64,000 bases of DNA from Bradyrhizobium sp. B124 (GCF_038967635.1 NZ_CP152413.1:4840001-4904000); one strand, 5' to 3'. Positions 20,624 to 27,709 are shown, numbered from the stretch's first letter. Program-made: numbers and translations. The notes: generated by a model from the sequence alone, not told the origin.

Positions 20624-20734
20624 AACGTGATGAAGTCAGATTGAACCAGGCCGCGCACTCATCAATCCGCCATGCCGACTCTACCCCCTAAAACCGGGCA
20701 TCGCCGGGTGACCACGGCATGTCGGTTTTGGGCC
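20497..20734 (+). repeat. Direct repeat A, copy 1 (3' end of acyl-CoA dehydrogenase gene plus downstream DNA)
   Basis: This block covers the last 42 codons of the flavoprotein gene and ~110 bp beyond. It matches 24044-24280 in the same orientation, at roughly 88 percent by eye. Shared strings include GATCGCGCAGCAGATCCAGG and GATGAAGTCAGATTGAACCA. A short third piece of the downstream part is at 27710-27747. Confidence 0.88.
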
Positions 20735-20960
20735 CAATAGCTGAAGTAGCCGCGACGAGTTTAAGAGTCGGTTTCGCCCTCAGAAGGCGGAAGCACGGAT
20801 CATGCAATTCTTGCCCGGGCCGCGGCCTGGAGAAACGAAGAGCCGAAACTTTGCGGATGGCATATCTGCTTCGGCGCTATGCGTCCTTCGGGACCCAGGG
20901 GCACGGCGCGCTATGCGGCTGGCGGAACAGTTGTGAGCACATCCCTGCGGCGAGTTGAGG

Positions 20961-21296
20961 TTATTTCGACTTGGAAGGTTCCTGAATTGATTTCATGTAG
21001 CTGACGACCTCCTCCGCATCCTCCCTGCTGAAGCGGAAGGTCGGCATGGAAGGATGGATGCTGCTATAGCCGTCCTGCAGTCGTTGCAAGAAGTCGCTGT
21101 CGTAGAGTTTGGTTTCACTGAAGGTGCGAAAGGGCGGCGCCAGCCTGTTCGGGCTGTTCCCGGTCCTGCCAATGGAGTGACATCCGGCGCATAGCCTTTG
21201 CAACATCTCTTTGCCATGCCGCTGCTCCTCAGCCCGCGCCTGGGCCATGGTGCTCGAAAAGAGACATATGGTCAGTACCAGCAAGGATCGCGTCAT
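20961..21296 (-). CDS. Small secreted c-type cytochrome (class I, one haem)
   Basis: The 111-residue product starts MTRSLLVLTICLFSSTMAQARA, a signal peptide. The CAGCH haem site follows about 14 residues later. The distal methionine is probably in HPSMPTFRFSREDAEEVVSYM, the usual C-terminal helix of class I cytochromes. It would carry electrons in the periplasm. The frame stays open upstream into a decayed small gene (21297-21527), so a longer start is formally possible, but the signal peptide sets the start at 21296. A second, different cytochrome of this type is at 23629-23943. Confidence 0.82.
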   Translation of the reverse strand: MTRSLLVLTICLFSSTMAQARAEEQRHGKEMLQRLCAGCHSIGRTGNSPNRLAPPFRTFSETKLYDSDFLQRLQDGYSSIHPSMPTFRFSREDAEEVVSYMKSIQEPSKSK

Positions 21297-21527
21297 CGCA
21301 GTCGTTCCGCTGTTCTGTCGCATGGCGCAACCATCCTTGCTACTTGTCCCAATCGGCCAGTGGGTCAGATGAACCTGAACGGGACGGCCGGTTGATGTCT
21401 TGATCCAGCCTTCGAGGGCGCGACGCCAGGGGAAGACGAGAGCATGCGTGGCCCCCGTCAGCCTCGATGACGGCCAATTCCAAGTGTCCCGATCAAACGG
21501 CGCGGGCTCAATCGCCATCCACATCAT
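21297..21527 (-). pseudogene. Frameshifted remnant of a small 'APFDR...THW' domain protein
   Basis: The minus-strand frame reads WMAIEPAPFDRD, then an aberrant stretch, then HALVFPWRRALEGWIKTSTG and VHLTHWPIG. It matches the intact copy at 23130-23369 (APFDRDLEVAVLD, HAVVFPCRRVLRGW, IHPTHWREW). Shifting frame after the RD codons restores LELAVIEADGGHA, so a two-base and a one-base change have compensated each other. No stop separates the remnant from the cytochrome gene that follows. I treat it as a decayed gene, not as a domain of the cytochrome. Confidence 0.6.
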
Positions 21528-21571
21528 GAGAGAAGGCTAGAGAGCAACCCGCTACCAGCTATTGATCGGTA

Positions 21572-21700
21572 TCAATGTCCAGTGGTGATCCCGGGAGATA
21601 GCCTTTCTAGCTTGCCTTCTTCCTCGACCAACAGCTTGTGAACGTCTCGATCTTCCGAGCCCCGTGCGCTCGGTCGCATTAGAGACTGAGAACTCAAGGT
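21572..21700 (-). pseudogene. Probable remnant of a small 'LLAEEEAKL' family gene
   Basis: The minus strand reads DRDVHKLLVEEEGKLERL, like the end of the two intact small genes at 22151-22315 and 23316-23483 (HRLLAEEEAKLAEW, ERLLAEEEELKV). Just upstream the match (NATER against TETDA) continues only in another frame, and no clear start is seen. This suggests a degraded third copy. The match is short, so confidence is limited. Confidence 0.35.
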
Positions 21701-21908
21701 TGCATGGAGCACCGGGCGGCAGTGTGCCAATGACCTTTGATCGATCTGGTCGCTGTTCGCGTCGTGCCATCGCCAGCAGCGATCCTACCGATCGAGCCCG
21801 CGCGGCCATTTCCCCGATGTTCACACGGCGGTCACCAGAGCGCCAATTGCATTCCGGCGAGCCACGCGTTGCTCTGAACGAATACTTTTCAAGCGCTTTG
21901 GAGACTAC

Positions 21909-22142
21909 ATGGTCGAAGTGTATTTCAACATCAGGCGTGATCTGCTCGTTGTGAGGGAAGGATTTCCGGTGCCCGGCGTTGGCGGCCAAGGGAAATGGCG
22001 CAAGAGCAAGAAGAGGGTCATCAAGGTTAGCGAGGAGATCAGGCAGGCGGTTCAGAGCCAAGGCTACTACATGCGGAAGCTGGGCGATCTCAAGAAGACC
22101 TGCAACGGCAAGGGCAAGGGCAAGATCACGGAAGGCAGTTGA
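21909..22142 (+). CDS. Small basic protein of unknown function (77 aa)
   Basis: ATG 21909 is preceded by TTTGGAGA at a good distance. The product starts MVEVYFNIRRDLLVVREGFPV and has a lysine-rich middle (KWRKSKKRVIKVSEEIRQAV) and a GKGKGK tail. There is no signal peptide, membrane segment or motif I know. It ends 8 bp from a convergent small gene. The amino-acid pattern and ribosome-binding site argue for a real gene. Confidence 0.55.
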   Translation: MVEVYFNIRRDLLVVREGFPVPGVGGQGKWRKSKKRVIKVSEEIRQAVQSQGYYMRKLGDLKKTCNGKGKGKITEGS

Positions 22143-22150
22143 GGCGGCCC

Positions 22151-22315
22151 TTACTCTTTGGCCTTCGGTGGTCGATTTTTTGCACGCCACTCGGCCAACT
22201 TCGCCTCTTCCTCGGCTAGCAGTCTGTGCAGCATCGCGATTTTCGTTGCGTCCGTTTCGGTCGCCAGAAGGTCTTTGTAATGGGCGATGTTCGCCGTGAA
22301 GATAAAATCGGCCAC
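22151..22315 (-). CDS. Very small protein (54 aa), 'ANIAHxKxLLxTETDA...RLLAEEEAKL' family
   Basis: From GTG 22315 the product reads MADFIFTANIAHYKDLLATE, then TDATKIAMLHRLLAEEEAKL and a basic tail ending in PPKAKE. A GAGGGGA Shine-Dalgarno lies about 8 nt upstream and fixes the unusual start. The sequence predicts two amphipathic helices and no membrane segment. A paralogue is at 23316-23483 and a probable remnant at 21572-21700. Function is unknown; conservation between copies shows it is a genuine gene. Confidence 0.65.
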   Translation of the reverse strand: MADFIFTANIAHYKDLLATETDATKIAMLHRLLAEEEAKLAEWRAKNRPPKAKE

Positions 22316-22903
22316 CGCTCATTCCCCTCACTGTTGGACAAGGCAACATCTTGTCACAGCGTGTGCGCCCATCAAACCCCAACCTACGGAGAACTACGTA
22401 GGGAACGACTTTGCACCCACATAAGTATCTCTATGGGGCATAGCAGTTGATAGTCCTACTGAGAACGTCCCCGGGGATGCCGCTCAACCAATTCAGGTCA
22501 CTGCGTAATTCGAACTAGGCCACTGCGGTCGGAAACAGGCCAGCACCCTCATTCCAATGAAGTACAGATGGTGAAATTGGAATGGATGAGGAACGCAATC
22601 AGCGCACCGCGAGCGGCCCCAGCAACCTTTGGGGGCCGTGAGGCTGGCTGCTGGGGCCTTCTGCCGGCCCGGTTGGTGCGTGTTCGGGCGGCCCGGTGGC
22701 GCTCTACCCTGAAACGAGCAGAACGGCGGTTGCTATTACGATAGGTCCCAATCCCAAAACGACAGCGAACACCTTGAAGAAAAGGTCGTCACTCATGACA
22801 CAACCCCAGCGCGTTAAGGCGGGGGCAGAACGCTACGCCCGGGAACCGGCTGCGCTAGTGCAATTTGTGCCATGCCGTAGAACTACGGGGGCTAAGCTCC
22901 ATC
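22316..22903. other. Gene-poor stretch with a 10-bp-stem hairpin
   Basis: No gene is supported here. The left end must hold the promoter and leader of the small gene at 22151-22315, including a short palindrome CCTACG...CGTAGG (about 22382-22401). At 22615-22658 the arms GGCCCCAGCA and TGCTGGGGCC form a perfect 10-bp stem around a 24-nt loop. The open frame at 22696-22995 has no ribosome-binding site or recognisable composition. Confidence 0.5.
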
Positions 22904-23005
22904 GTGAAGAGGACGATCACCGAGCTCTACACGATCCGGGAAACCCCTTACGCAGACCACCCGAATTTCAAATACGACTCCTTCGGGCTAAATGATGTTC
23001 AATGA
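22904..23005 (+). CDS. Possible very small protein or gene fragment (33 aa)
   Basis: From GTG 22904 the frame reads MKRTITELYTIRETPYADH, then PNFKYDSFGLNDVQ and a stop. The composition is protein-like, unlike the surrounding frames. There is no clear Shine-Dalgarno, so it may be the surviving end of a larger gene. I know no homologue. Confidence 0.25.
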   Translation: MKRTITELYTIRETPYADHPNFKYDSFGLNDVQ

Positions 23006-23129
23006 GGTCCAAGGATGCTCGGGCCATAATGAGCAAAGAGTGTCGGTTAGCGATGTTCGACAAACAATGACCAAGCTTGAATTGATGAAGGTCAAAGACG
23101 CTGCCAAGGAACTGCCAGACCATTTTGTT

Positions 23130-23369
23130 ATGGACTGGCAGACGATAGCGAGCGCACCGTTCGACCGTGATCTCGAAGTCGCGGTTCTCGACGCTGGAGA
23201 AACCCACGCGGTTGTCTTTCCGTGCCGCCGTGTGCTTCGGGGTTGGGTAAGCGCAGAGACGGCCGCCCCCGTGGCCATTCATCCGACCCATTGGCGCGAA
23301 TGGAAGGCCTCCAACTCAGCGCTTTTTGTTGCGCTCGGTTCGGGCATTGCGCAGGGCGGCGACCTTTAA
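23130..23369 (+). CDS. Small 'APFDR...THW' domain protein, intact copy (79 aa)
   Basis: The core is DWQTIASAPFDRDLEVAVLD, then HAVVFPCRRVLRGW and IHPTHWREW, the conserved layout of a small soluble domain repeatedly seen in rhizobial accessory DNA; its function is unknown. A decayed copy is at 21297-21527. The methionine at 23130 starts the conserved core; an in-frame ATG at 23067 would add 21 residues (MTKLELMKVKDAAKELPDHFV), and neither has a strong ribosome-binding site. The 3' end overlaps the convergent gene at 23316-23483 by 54 bp. Confidence 0.5.
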   Translation: MDWQTIASAPFDRDLEVAVLDAGETHAVVFPCRRVLRGWVSAETAAPVAIHPTHWREWKASNSALFVALGSGIAQGGDL

Positions 23370-23483
23370 CTCCTCCTCCTCCGCCAGTAGACGTTCGATG
23401 GCGGCGCGCCTCTCCGCGTCCGTTTCGGTCTCAAGAAGCTTCTTGAAGTGCGCAATGTTGGCGTTCGCGATCTCTTCAGGCAT
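23316..23483 (-). CDS. Very small protein (55 aa), 'ANIAHxKxLLxTETDA...RLLAEEE' family, second copy
   Basis: From ATG 23483 the product reads MPEEIANANIAHFKKLLETE, then TDAERRAAIERLLAEEEELK and a basic tail. It is clearly paralogous to 22151-22315: ANIAH, LL.TETDA and RLLAEEE all match. The frame is open to 23561, but homology starts at the inner ATG. It is charged, helical and soluble, with unknown function. It converges on and slightly overlaps the gene at 23130-23369. Confidence 0.58.
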   Translation of the reverse strand: MPEEIANANIAHFKKLLETETDAERRAAIERLLAEEEELKVAALRNARTERNKKR

Positions 23484-23628
23484 CAGGATGGGCGTCCAAT
23501 CACTCGACCAGATCCCACAAGGAATACGGCCGTGCTGCAATGCGGCAACAAAGTATCGCAATCATCTGTCCCCTTCAAGCCGTGGCCGATCAGCGGTACA
23601 AGCGATCCGTCGAGTTGGAATCCTGCTC

Positions 23629-23943
23629 ATGCAAATCTGTCATGCAGCGATTTTCGCTGTCGCGTTTGAACTTGTCGCCGGATCGGCGGCCCTTGCTGCG
23701 GATGCAAACCACGGGGCGGAGCTGGCAAAACGATGGTGCGCCGCCTGTCACGTGGTGAGCGACGATCAGAAGCAGGCAGTCGCCGACGTGCCGCCGTTTG
23801 CTGCAGTTGCGCGTAAGCCAGATTTTAGCCCCGAGAAGCTGGCGTTTTTCCTGCTCGACCCGCATCCCAAGATGCCGAACTTTCCGCTGAGCCGAGCCGA
23901 AGCAGCGGATATCGCCGCTTACATCGCGTCGCTGCGCAAATAG
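23629..23943 (+). CDS. Small secreted c-type cytochrome (class I, one haem), second gene
   Basis: The 104-residue product starts MQICHAAIFAVAFELVAGSA, a signal peptide ending near ALAADA. The CAACH haem site follows, and PHPKMPNFPLSRAEAADIAAYI supplies the likely methionine ligand and last helix. The C-terminal layout matches the cytochrome at 20961-21296 (SMPTF...AEEVVSYM), but the two are clearly diverged. Both lie beside a copy of the 'APFDR...THW' domain, in opposite orientations. A longer open frame from 23326 lacks homology and overlaps other genes. Confidence 0.82.
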   Translation: MQICHAAIFAVAFELVAGSAALAADANHGAELAKRWCAACHVVSDDQKQAVADVPPFAAVARKPDFSPEKLAFFLLDPHPKMPNFPLSRAEAADIAAYIASLRK

Positions 23944-24041
23944 CGCGAAGCTGGCTGAGTGGCGCCGCAAGAACCCAAGACCTGAGTTCGGCGAAGTAAT
24001 GGCCACCTCAGTTGGCGGCTTCTTTCATTCAGCCGAACGAC

Positions 24042-24170
24042 ATGTTCGAGCGGCGGTTCCGCGACGTGCATGCGATCGCGCAGCAGATCCAGGCGCGCGA
24101 TACGCAGTATGAGGACGCCGGCAAGGCGATCCTGGCGGGAAATCTCGGCGCTCCGCCGACAGCGCGCTGA
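24042..24170 (+). pseudogene. 3' fragment of an acyl-CoA dehydrogenase-like gene (42 codons)
   Basis: The frame MFERRFRDVHAIAQQIQARD continues QYEDAGKAILAGNL to a stop at 24168-24170. It is the same C-terminus as the intact gene at 19451-20623. The reading frame is kept, with mostly silent or conservative changes. Upstream the match ends near 24040, so only the tail remains. It may come from a lost paralogue or from duplication of the intact gene. Confidence 0.8.
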
Positions 24171-24280
24171 AGCGCGATGAAGTCAGATTGAACCAGGGCG
24201 TGCACTCATAAGTCCGCCATGTCGGCTCTTACCCTAAAACCGGACATCGCCGAGTGACCACCGCATTTCAGTTTTGGGCC
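24044..24280 (+). repeat. Direct repeat A, copy 2
   Basis: This aligns over its whole length with 20497-20734, covering both the coding tail and the non-coding DNA to GTTTTGGGCC. The two copies bracket 3.3 kb that holds both cytochrome genes and the small-protein paralogues. Confidence 0.88.
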
Positions 24281-24386
24281 AAGAGCGGATGCTCTCGCAG
24301 ATTAGATCGAAATTTCGGAAACAGCTTTGTTGGTGCTTAATCTGGCTGTAGTAGATCGCCCCGCATGAAAAAATCGAGAAACCTTC

Positions 24387-24596
24387 ATGGACGCGAAATC
24401 CGCCGCACAACTTAAGAGGCACACAGATATAGTGGTTAGGGAGCTATCTTTGGCACTGATCCTTGCTGAAGGCGCATGTGCAGCGGATGAGTTTATGAGA
24501 CTAAAGACATCATTCGGCGACATTATCGCTCGTGTCGACAACATGCTTTACGAGACCATCTACAAAGATCATCCCAATCTGGACGACACAAAATAG
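24387..24596 (+). CDS. Small soluble protein of unknown function (69 aa)
   Basis: The product MDAKSAAQLKRHTDIVVREL continues with a helical segment LALILAEGACAADEFMRLK and ends YKDHPNLDDTK. Composition is normal for a protein and clearly less GC-rich than the core genes. There is a weak purine-rich site (GAGAAA) before the ATG. No motif is recognised. The adjoining 24597-24799 holds no gene I can support. Confidence 0.45.
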   Translation: MDAKSAAQLKRHTDIVVRELSLALILAEGACAADEFMRLKTSFGDIIARVDNMLYETIYKDHPNLDDTK

Positions 24597-24799
24597 TTTT
24601 GCTGCGCAGTTCCGGGCGCACACCTTCCGAGGTGGATGCCTCGGCAATGTCCGCTAAGGGTCCAAAAGCCGTCGATCTCGAGCGAACCTAGGGACTTCCG
24701 GTTCACTTCGGAGAGCCGACGTTCTCGATGGTCATCCAGACCGTCAGCTATGTGCGGACTAACGACCGCTTCCACAATTAAAAGAGGCCCCGCCTAGCA

Positions 24800-25096
24800 T
24801 TATCGGAGTTGCATTGAGTCCGGCCCCCGCACCTCGGACCATTCTGTAACGCCCAACGTGTCCGATAGTACGGTAAGGACAACGGACTTATCAATTTTTG
24901 CGTCGCTGGGCAGAATGGCATTGAGACCCGTCACACCACTCCTCCACGTGAGGTTCTGCTTTACTCCCACTGCCTCTGTTCCGTTGTATCGTCGAAACAT
25001 GAAGACCTGCCAAACGCCGCCGGCCAAACGATAGCAGCCTTCAACGAAGGCCATGTCTTCCGTCATGACAAGATCAAATGTTATTTCTGCCTTCAT
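24800..25096 (-). CDS. Hypothetical protein, possibly 5'-truncated
   Basis: The minus-strand frame ends VVLTVLSDTLGVTEWSEVRG, then PDSMQLR. Its body (AFVEGCYRLAGGVWQVFMFR) reads like a folded, strand-rich protein. The frame is open to 25291, but its first ~35 residues are antisense to repeat C (25195-25270), so the true beginning may have been replaced by that repeat. I give the inner ATG 25096; coding character seems to continue to about 25170. No family is recognised. Confidence 0.4.
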   Translation of the reverse strand: MKAEITFDLVMTEDMAFVEGCYRLAGGVWQVFMFRRYNGTEAVGVKQNLTWRSGVTGLNAILPSDAKIDKSVVLTVLSDTLGVTEWSEVRGPDSMQLR

Positions 25097-25194
25097 CGAA
25101 CCTCTCGCCGCAAACTTAGCAATCAAAGTTACGAGTGAAGTGCCCGCGCCTCGCACAATGCATGTCGCCTGCGGGTCAATCGCGCCGTCTTGAT

Positions 25195-25270
25195 CGTCCG
25201 CCGAGAACTTCCGGTCTAGCCCGGAGAACGGACCTACTGAGGCCTCCTCCTCATGTCTCAAACGGGCCAG
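25195..25270. repeat. Repeat C, copy 1
   Basis: The block CGTCCGCCGAGAACTTCC...CTCAAACGGGCCAG recurs at 26618-26692 with about six differences over 75 bp. It contains an imperfect inverted pair (GTCC...GGAC). It lies at the likely broken 5' end of the gene at 24800-25096. Confidence 0.85.
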
Positions 25271-25428
25271 CCGCTGACTTGTGGCAAACAAGCTCTGGTC
25301 GACGGCAACCTCGTTGTCTTGCCTTTCGATAGCCGTGCATGGCGTCGCCGCAGCTGCTGCACCTGATCAGGGAGGAGAGGCGCGCTTGGACCTTAGCGAA
25401 GGCAGTGCCCATCGTCATGATGCTCGCG

Positions 25429-25932
25429 TTACGGGACTCGCCATGGGGTCAGCCGTGGAACCCAGCGCGGGACATTGGCCCGAAAGTCCTCGTACTGCGC
25501 GCCAAATGTCTGCTTGAGCGTTGGTTCTTCGTACACTAAGACGAAGACGTGGAAAAACAGCCAGAGCAGCGCAGCATACCAGAGGAGGCGCCAATCGCCG
25601 AATAAAAGTGCTTGACCAAAAATGACGGCAGCGACCCCGACGTAAATCGGATTTCGTACGTGGCGATAGAGACCCGTGATCACCAGCTTCTGTGTCGGCG
25701 CGATCGGGGCTGGCGTTCCCAGCCCCTGCAGTGCAAACCGCGCGAACGAATCTACAACTCCAGGCACTCCGGCAATGATCAACATGAGTCCGATGGCGCG
25801 GGTCAGTTCAAAGCCAAAAAAAGCCGGCCGGAATTCCCAATGTGTGATCCACCATGGGACGAACCCCGCCAGCACCAAGGGCGCGACGACGAAGAATAGA
25901 GCAGAGCCCAAGATGGCAATCGCCTTCGACAC
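25429..25932 (-). CDS. Isoprenylcysteine carboxyl methyltransferase-family (ICMT/PEMT-like) membrane protein
   Basis: The 167-residue protein has four to five hydrophobic helices. It carries the family signature LVITGLYRHVRNPIYVGVAA and, near the C-terminus, YEEPTLKQTFGAQYEDFRA, the acidic/FG.YE motif of this methyltransferase superfamily. In bacteria these act on isoprenoid, phospholipid or unknown acceptors with S-adenosylmethionine. GTG 25932, six bases after AGGG, starts where hydrophobic homology begins (VSKAIAILGSALFF). The frame to 26040 runs back into repeat B and looks unrelated. No partner gene is adjacent. Confidence 0.75.
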   Translation of the reverse strand: MSKAIAILGSALFFVVAPLVLAGFVPWWITHWEFRPAFFGFELTRAIGLMLIIAGVPGVVDSFARFALQGLGTPAPIAPTQKLVITGLYRHVRNPIYVGVAAVIFGQALLFGDWRLLWYAALLWLFFHVFVLVYEEPTLKQTFGAQYEDFRANVPRWVPRLTPWRVP

Positions 25933-26038
25933 GCGTAGCCCTGGTATCAATGTTGCAATCCACACTACTCCAACCAAGCGCGAACCGGAAGACGGGCCAA
26001 AAGGCTCCTTCCATCTAAGGCCCCATGTCGGAAGCGCC

Positions 26039-26142
26039 ATGTCGGCTTGGGATCAATCGCGTGTCTTTGCAGTCGGCCAGCTACGTCCGGTCTTCCCTCA
26101 GCTTCGGCGATGTCGCTGCACTGCGCCAACTGACGCGATGGG
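26039..26142. repeat. Repeat B, copy 1
   Basis: The block matches 27102-27206 at roughly 85 percent by eye. Exact shared runs include GCAGTCGGCCAGCTACGTCC and TTCGGCGATGTCGCTGCACT. It lies between two leftward genes. Confidence 0.88.
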
Positions 26143-26161
26143 CCAAATTCAGACATCGCGC

Positions 26162-26482
26162 CTAGTCCGGAATTTTCTTGAAGTAGTAGCTGTAGAGCAT
26201 TCCACCGAAGAACGGTACAGCGACGACCGAAATTGACACGATGAGAATGTAAACCGCAGGATGGTCTTGATACGAGATCGTCATCGCATGGGTCAGCCAA
26301 CTTGGGTCGTGATACGAAATTGCCATGACGTAGAGAGGCCAAGCCGCGTACACTGTGCTTGCTCCAATCGCGGTAAGAACGTTGACTGAAAAGAAGAACA
26401 GTCCAACAGCGGCAAGCCATGGTACGCTTCGCCTGCGTTTGAGTTGCCGCAAGGCGCTTCTGCGGGCTTCGAGTTTCGGCAT
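26162..26482 (-). CDS. Small membrane protein of unknown function (106 aa)
   Basis: ATG 26482 is preceded by GGGAGG eight bases upstream, which fixes the start. The product has a basic N-terminus (MPKLEARRSALRQLKRRRSV), then two hydrophobic helices (PWLAAVGLFFFSVNVLTAIG and YILIVSISVVAVPFFGGML). They flank a Tyr/Trp-rich loop. An inner-membrane location is likely. The loop contains an internal echo (ISYHDPSWLTHAMTISYQDH). No family is recognised. Confidence 0.6.
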   Translation of the reverse strand: MPKLEARRSALRQLKRRRSVPWLAAVGLFFFSVNVLTAIGASTVYAAWPLYVMAISYHDPSWLTHAMTISYQDHPAVYILIVSISVVAVPFFGGMLYSYYFKKIPD

Positions 26483-26617
26483 TTCAGAGGCCTCCCGATA
26501 GTCAAACAACCAATATGCAAGCTCCCTTTCGCCCTGATAAGGGACTGGGTTCAATCGTATCGATTGTTCGGCGATGTCCGCCTCGGGTCAAACGGAGACA
26601 TCATATCGCCGCCACCG

Positions 26618-26692
26618 CGTCCGCCGAGAACTTCCCGTCTAGCCGGAGAACGGACCTTCTGAGGCCTCCTCCGCATGTCTCAAACGGGCCAA
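26618..26692. repeat. Repeat C, copy 2
   Basis: Matches 25195-25270 (CGTCCGCCGAGAACTTCC to CTCAAACGGGCC). It is followed at once by two tandem 21-bp units. Confidence 0.85.
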
Positions 26693-26732
26693 CAGTGGAA
26701 GTCGCCTAGATAACAGTGGAAGTCGCCTAGAT
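26691..26732. repeat. Perfect tandem duplication of 21 bp
   Basis: Two exact copies of a 21-bp unit beginning AACAGTGGAAGTCGCCTAGA lie at 26691-26711 and 26712-26732. They sit just after repeat C and just before the stop of the next leftward gene. Confidence 0.95.
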
Positions 26733-26739
26733 GGTGATC

Positions 26740-27018
26740 TCACGCATTTCTCATGGTGGCTCTGCGCCGGTCAAGGAAGTAACAAACGGCGGTCGAGAGA
26801 AAAAAGCCGACACCGGCAGCCATCAGACCGCAAAGCAAATAGTGTTCGCCGGTCGTAAGATAGACGATGGAGCCATGCGTATTGAGTGGAAAAATCCTTC
26901 CTGCTTCCGGCAGGTAGGTCGCTGACCTGTGAGCGTCGTAATAGTGCCAGACCAAGAAAGACGAGAGCCAGAAAATCACACCTAAAATGCCGGATACTAC
27001 CTTCACGATCTTCAACAT
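26740..27018 (-). CDS. Small membrane protein of unknown function (92 aa)
   Basis: From ATG 27018 the product has a first helix MLKIVKVVSGILGVIFWLSS, a short periplasmic-type loop (SATYLPEAGRIFPLNTHGSI) and a second helix LLCGLMAAGVGFFLSTAVCY. It ends with a basic cytoplasmic tail. The loop motif PEAGRIFPLNTHG looks conserved and should help find homologues. No function is known. The frame to 27120 lacks further homology and approaches repeat B. Confidence 0.58.
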   Translation of the reverse strand: MLKIVKVVSGILGVIFWLSSFLVWHYYDAHRSATYLPEAGRIFPLNTHGSIVYLTTGEHYLLCGLMAAGVGFFLSTAVCYFLDRRRATMRNA

Positions 27019-27101
27019 CGCCGATGTGACCGCTGAACGTTTCCCTAATGTGCAAATGACGATCTTAATGTCCAGTTGCATCTTCGACTTCGATTTTATC
27101 G

Positions 27102-27206
27102 ATGTCCGATTTGGGTCCATCGCGTCGCTTCTGCAGTCGGCCAGCTACGTCCGGTCTTCCCTCAACTTCGGCGATGTCGCTGCACTGCGCCGACTAACGC
27201 GGTGGG
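27102..27206. repeat. Repeat B, copy 2
   Basis: Second copy of the block at 26039-26142, in the same orientation. It begins ATGTCCGATTTGGG and ends ACGCGGTGGG. Confidence 0.88.
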
Positions 27207-27329
27207 ACGCGCTGCATCCTCGGTATGCGCAGGATAGAACCTCGACACTTGAACAGCGCCGTCAATTCAGATGGTGTCGACAACCGAGCTACGTCAATAT
27301 GCTTGAAGCCTTTTCAGTTGGAAGGCCGG

Positions 27330-27623
27330 ATGACCCACGAGGCAGGTCTAGTGCCGATAGATAAGGAAGCTTCTCGCATCTGGCGCGGTCGGATCAGAGA
27401 GATTCTGAACCAGCAGTGGGATCCGATTGGCGGGTGCCCCGCCGACGAATACGATGGTTATGTTGGTACCATCGCCGCCATGGTCCGCGATAATATGACG
27501 GACGACGCCCTGATGAAATATTTGGAATGGGCTGAAGCCGTGCATATGGGCTTTGGTCGGTTTGATTCCGAGCGCGCTCGGATGGTCATCGCGTCGATAA
27601 GGGCACTAGGTGCGGCGCCATAG
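27330..27623 (+). CDS. Small DUF1871-like protein (97 aa)
   Basis: ATG 27330 follows a GGAAGG site. The product contains RIREILNQQWDPIGGCPADE and YDGYVGTIAAMVRDNMTDDA, then KYLEWAEAVHMGF. The pattern WDPIG...DEYD.YV followed by a helical LxW segment is that of the DUF1871 group of small soluble proteins, whose role is unknown. Such proteins often occur in mobile or accessory DNA. It is the only rightward gene in this repeat-rich stretch. Confidence 0.62.
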   Translation: MTHEAGLVPIDKEASRIWRGRIREILNQQWDPIGGCPADEYDGYVGTIAAMVRDNMTDDALMKYLEWAEAVHMGFGRFDSERARMVIASIRALGAAP

Positions 27624-27709
27624 ATGGGCTTGGTATGAAAGAGGCAGCCAAGTGAGACAGGCTCAGCCCATCGGCCTGTGAACCAAACCGGAAGTCTCGC
27701 CTGTACTGG

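Noticed and set aside
22696..22995. 99-residue frame in the accessory region
   Set aside because: No ribosome-binding site, no homology seen, and mixed composition; a smaller frame at 22904 in another register looks more protein-like.
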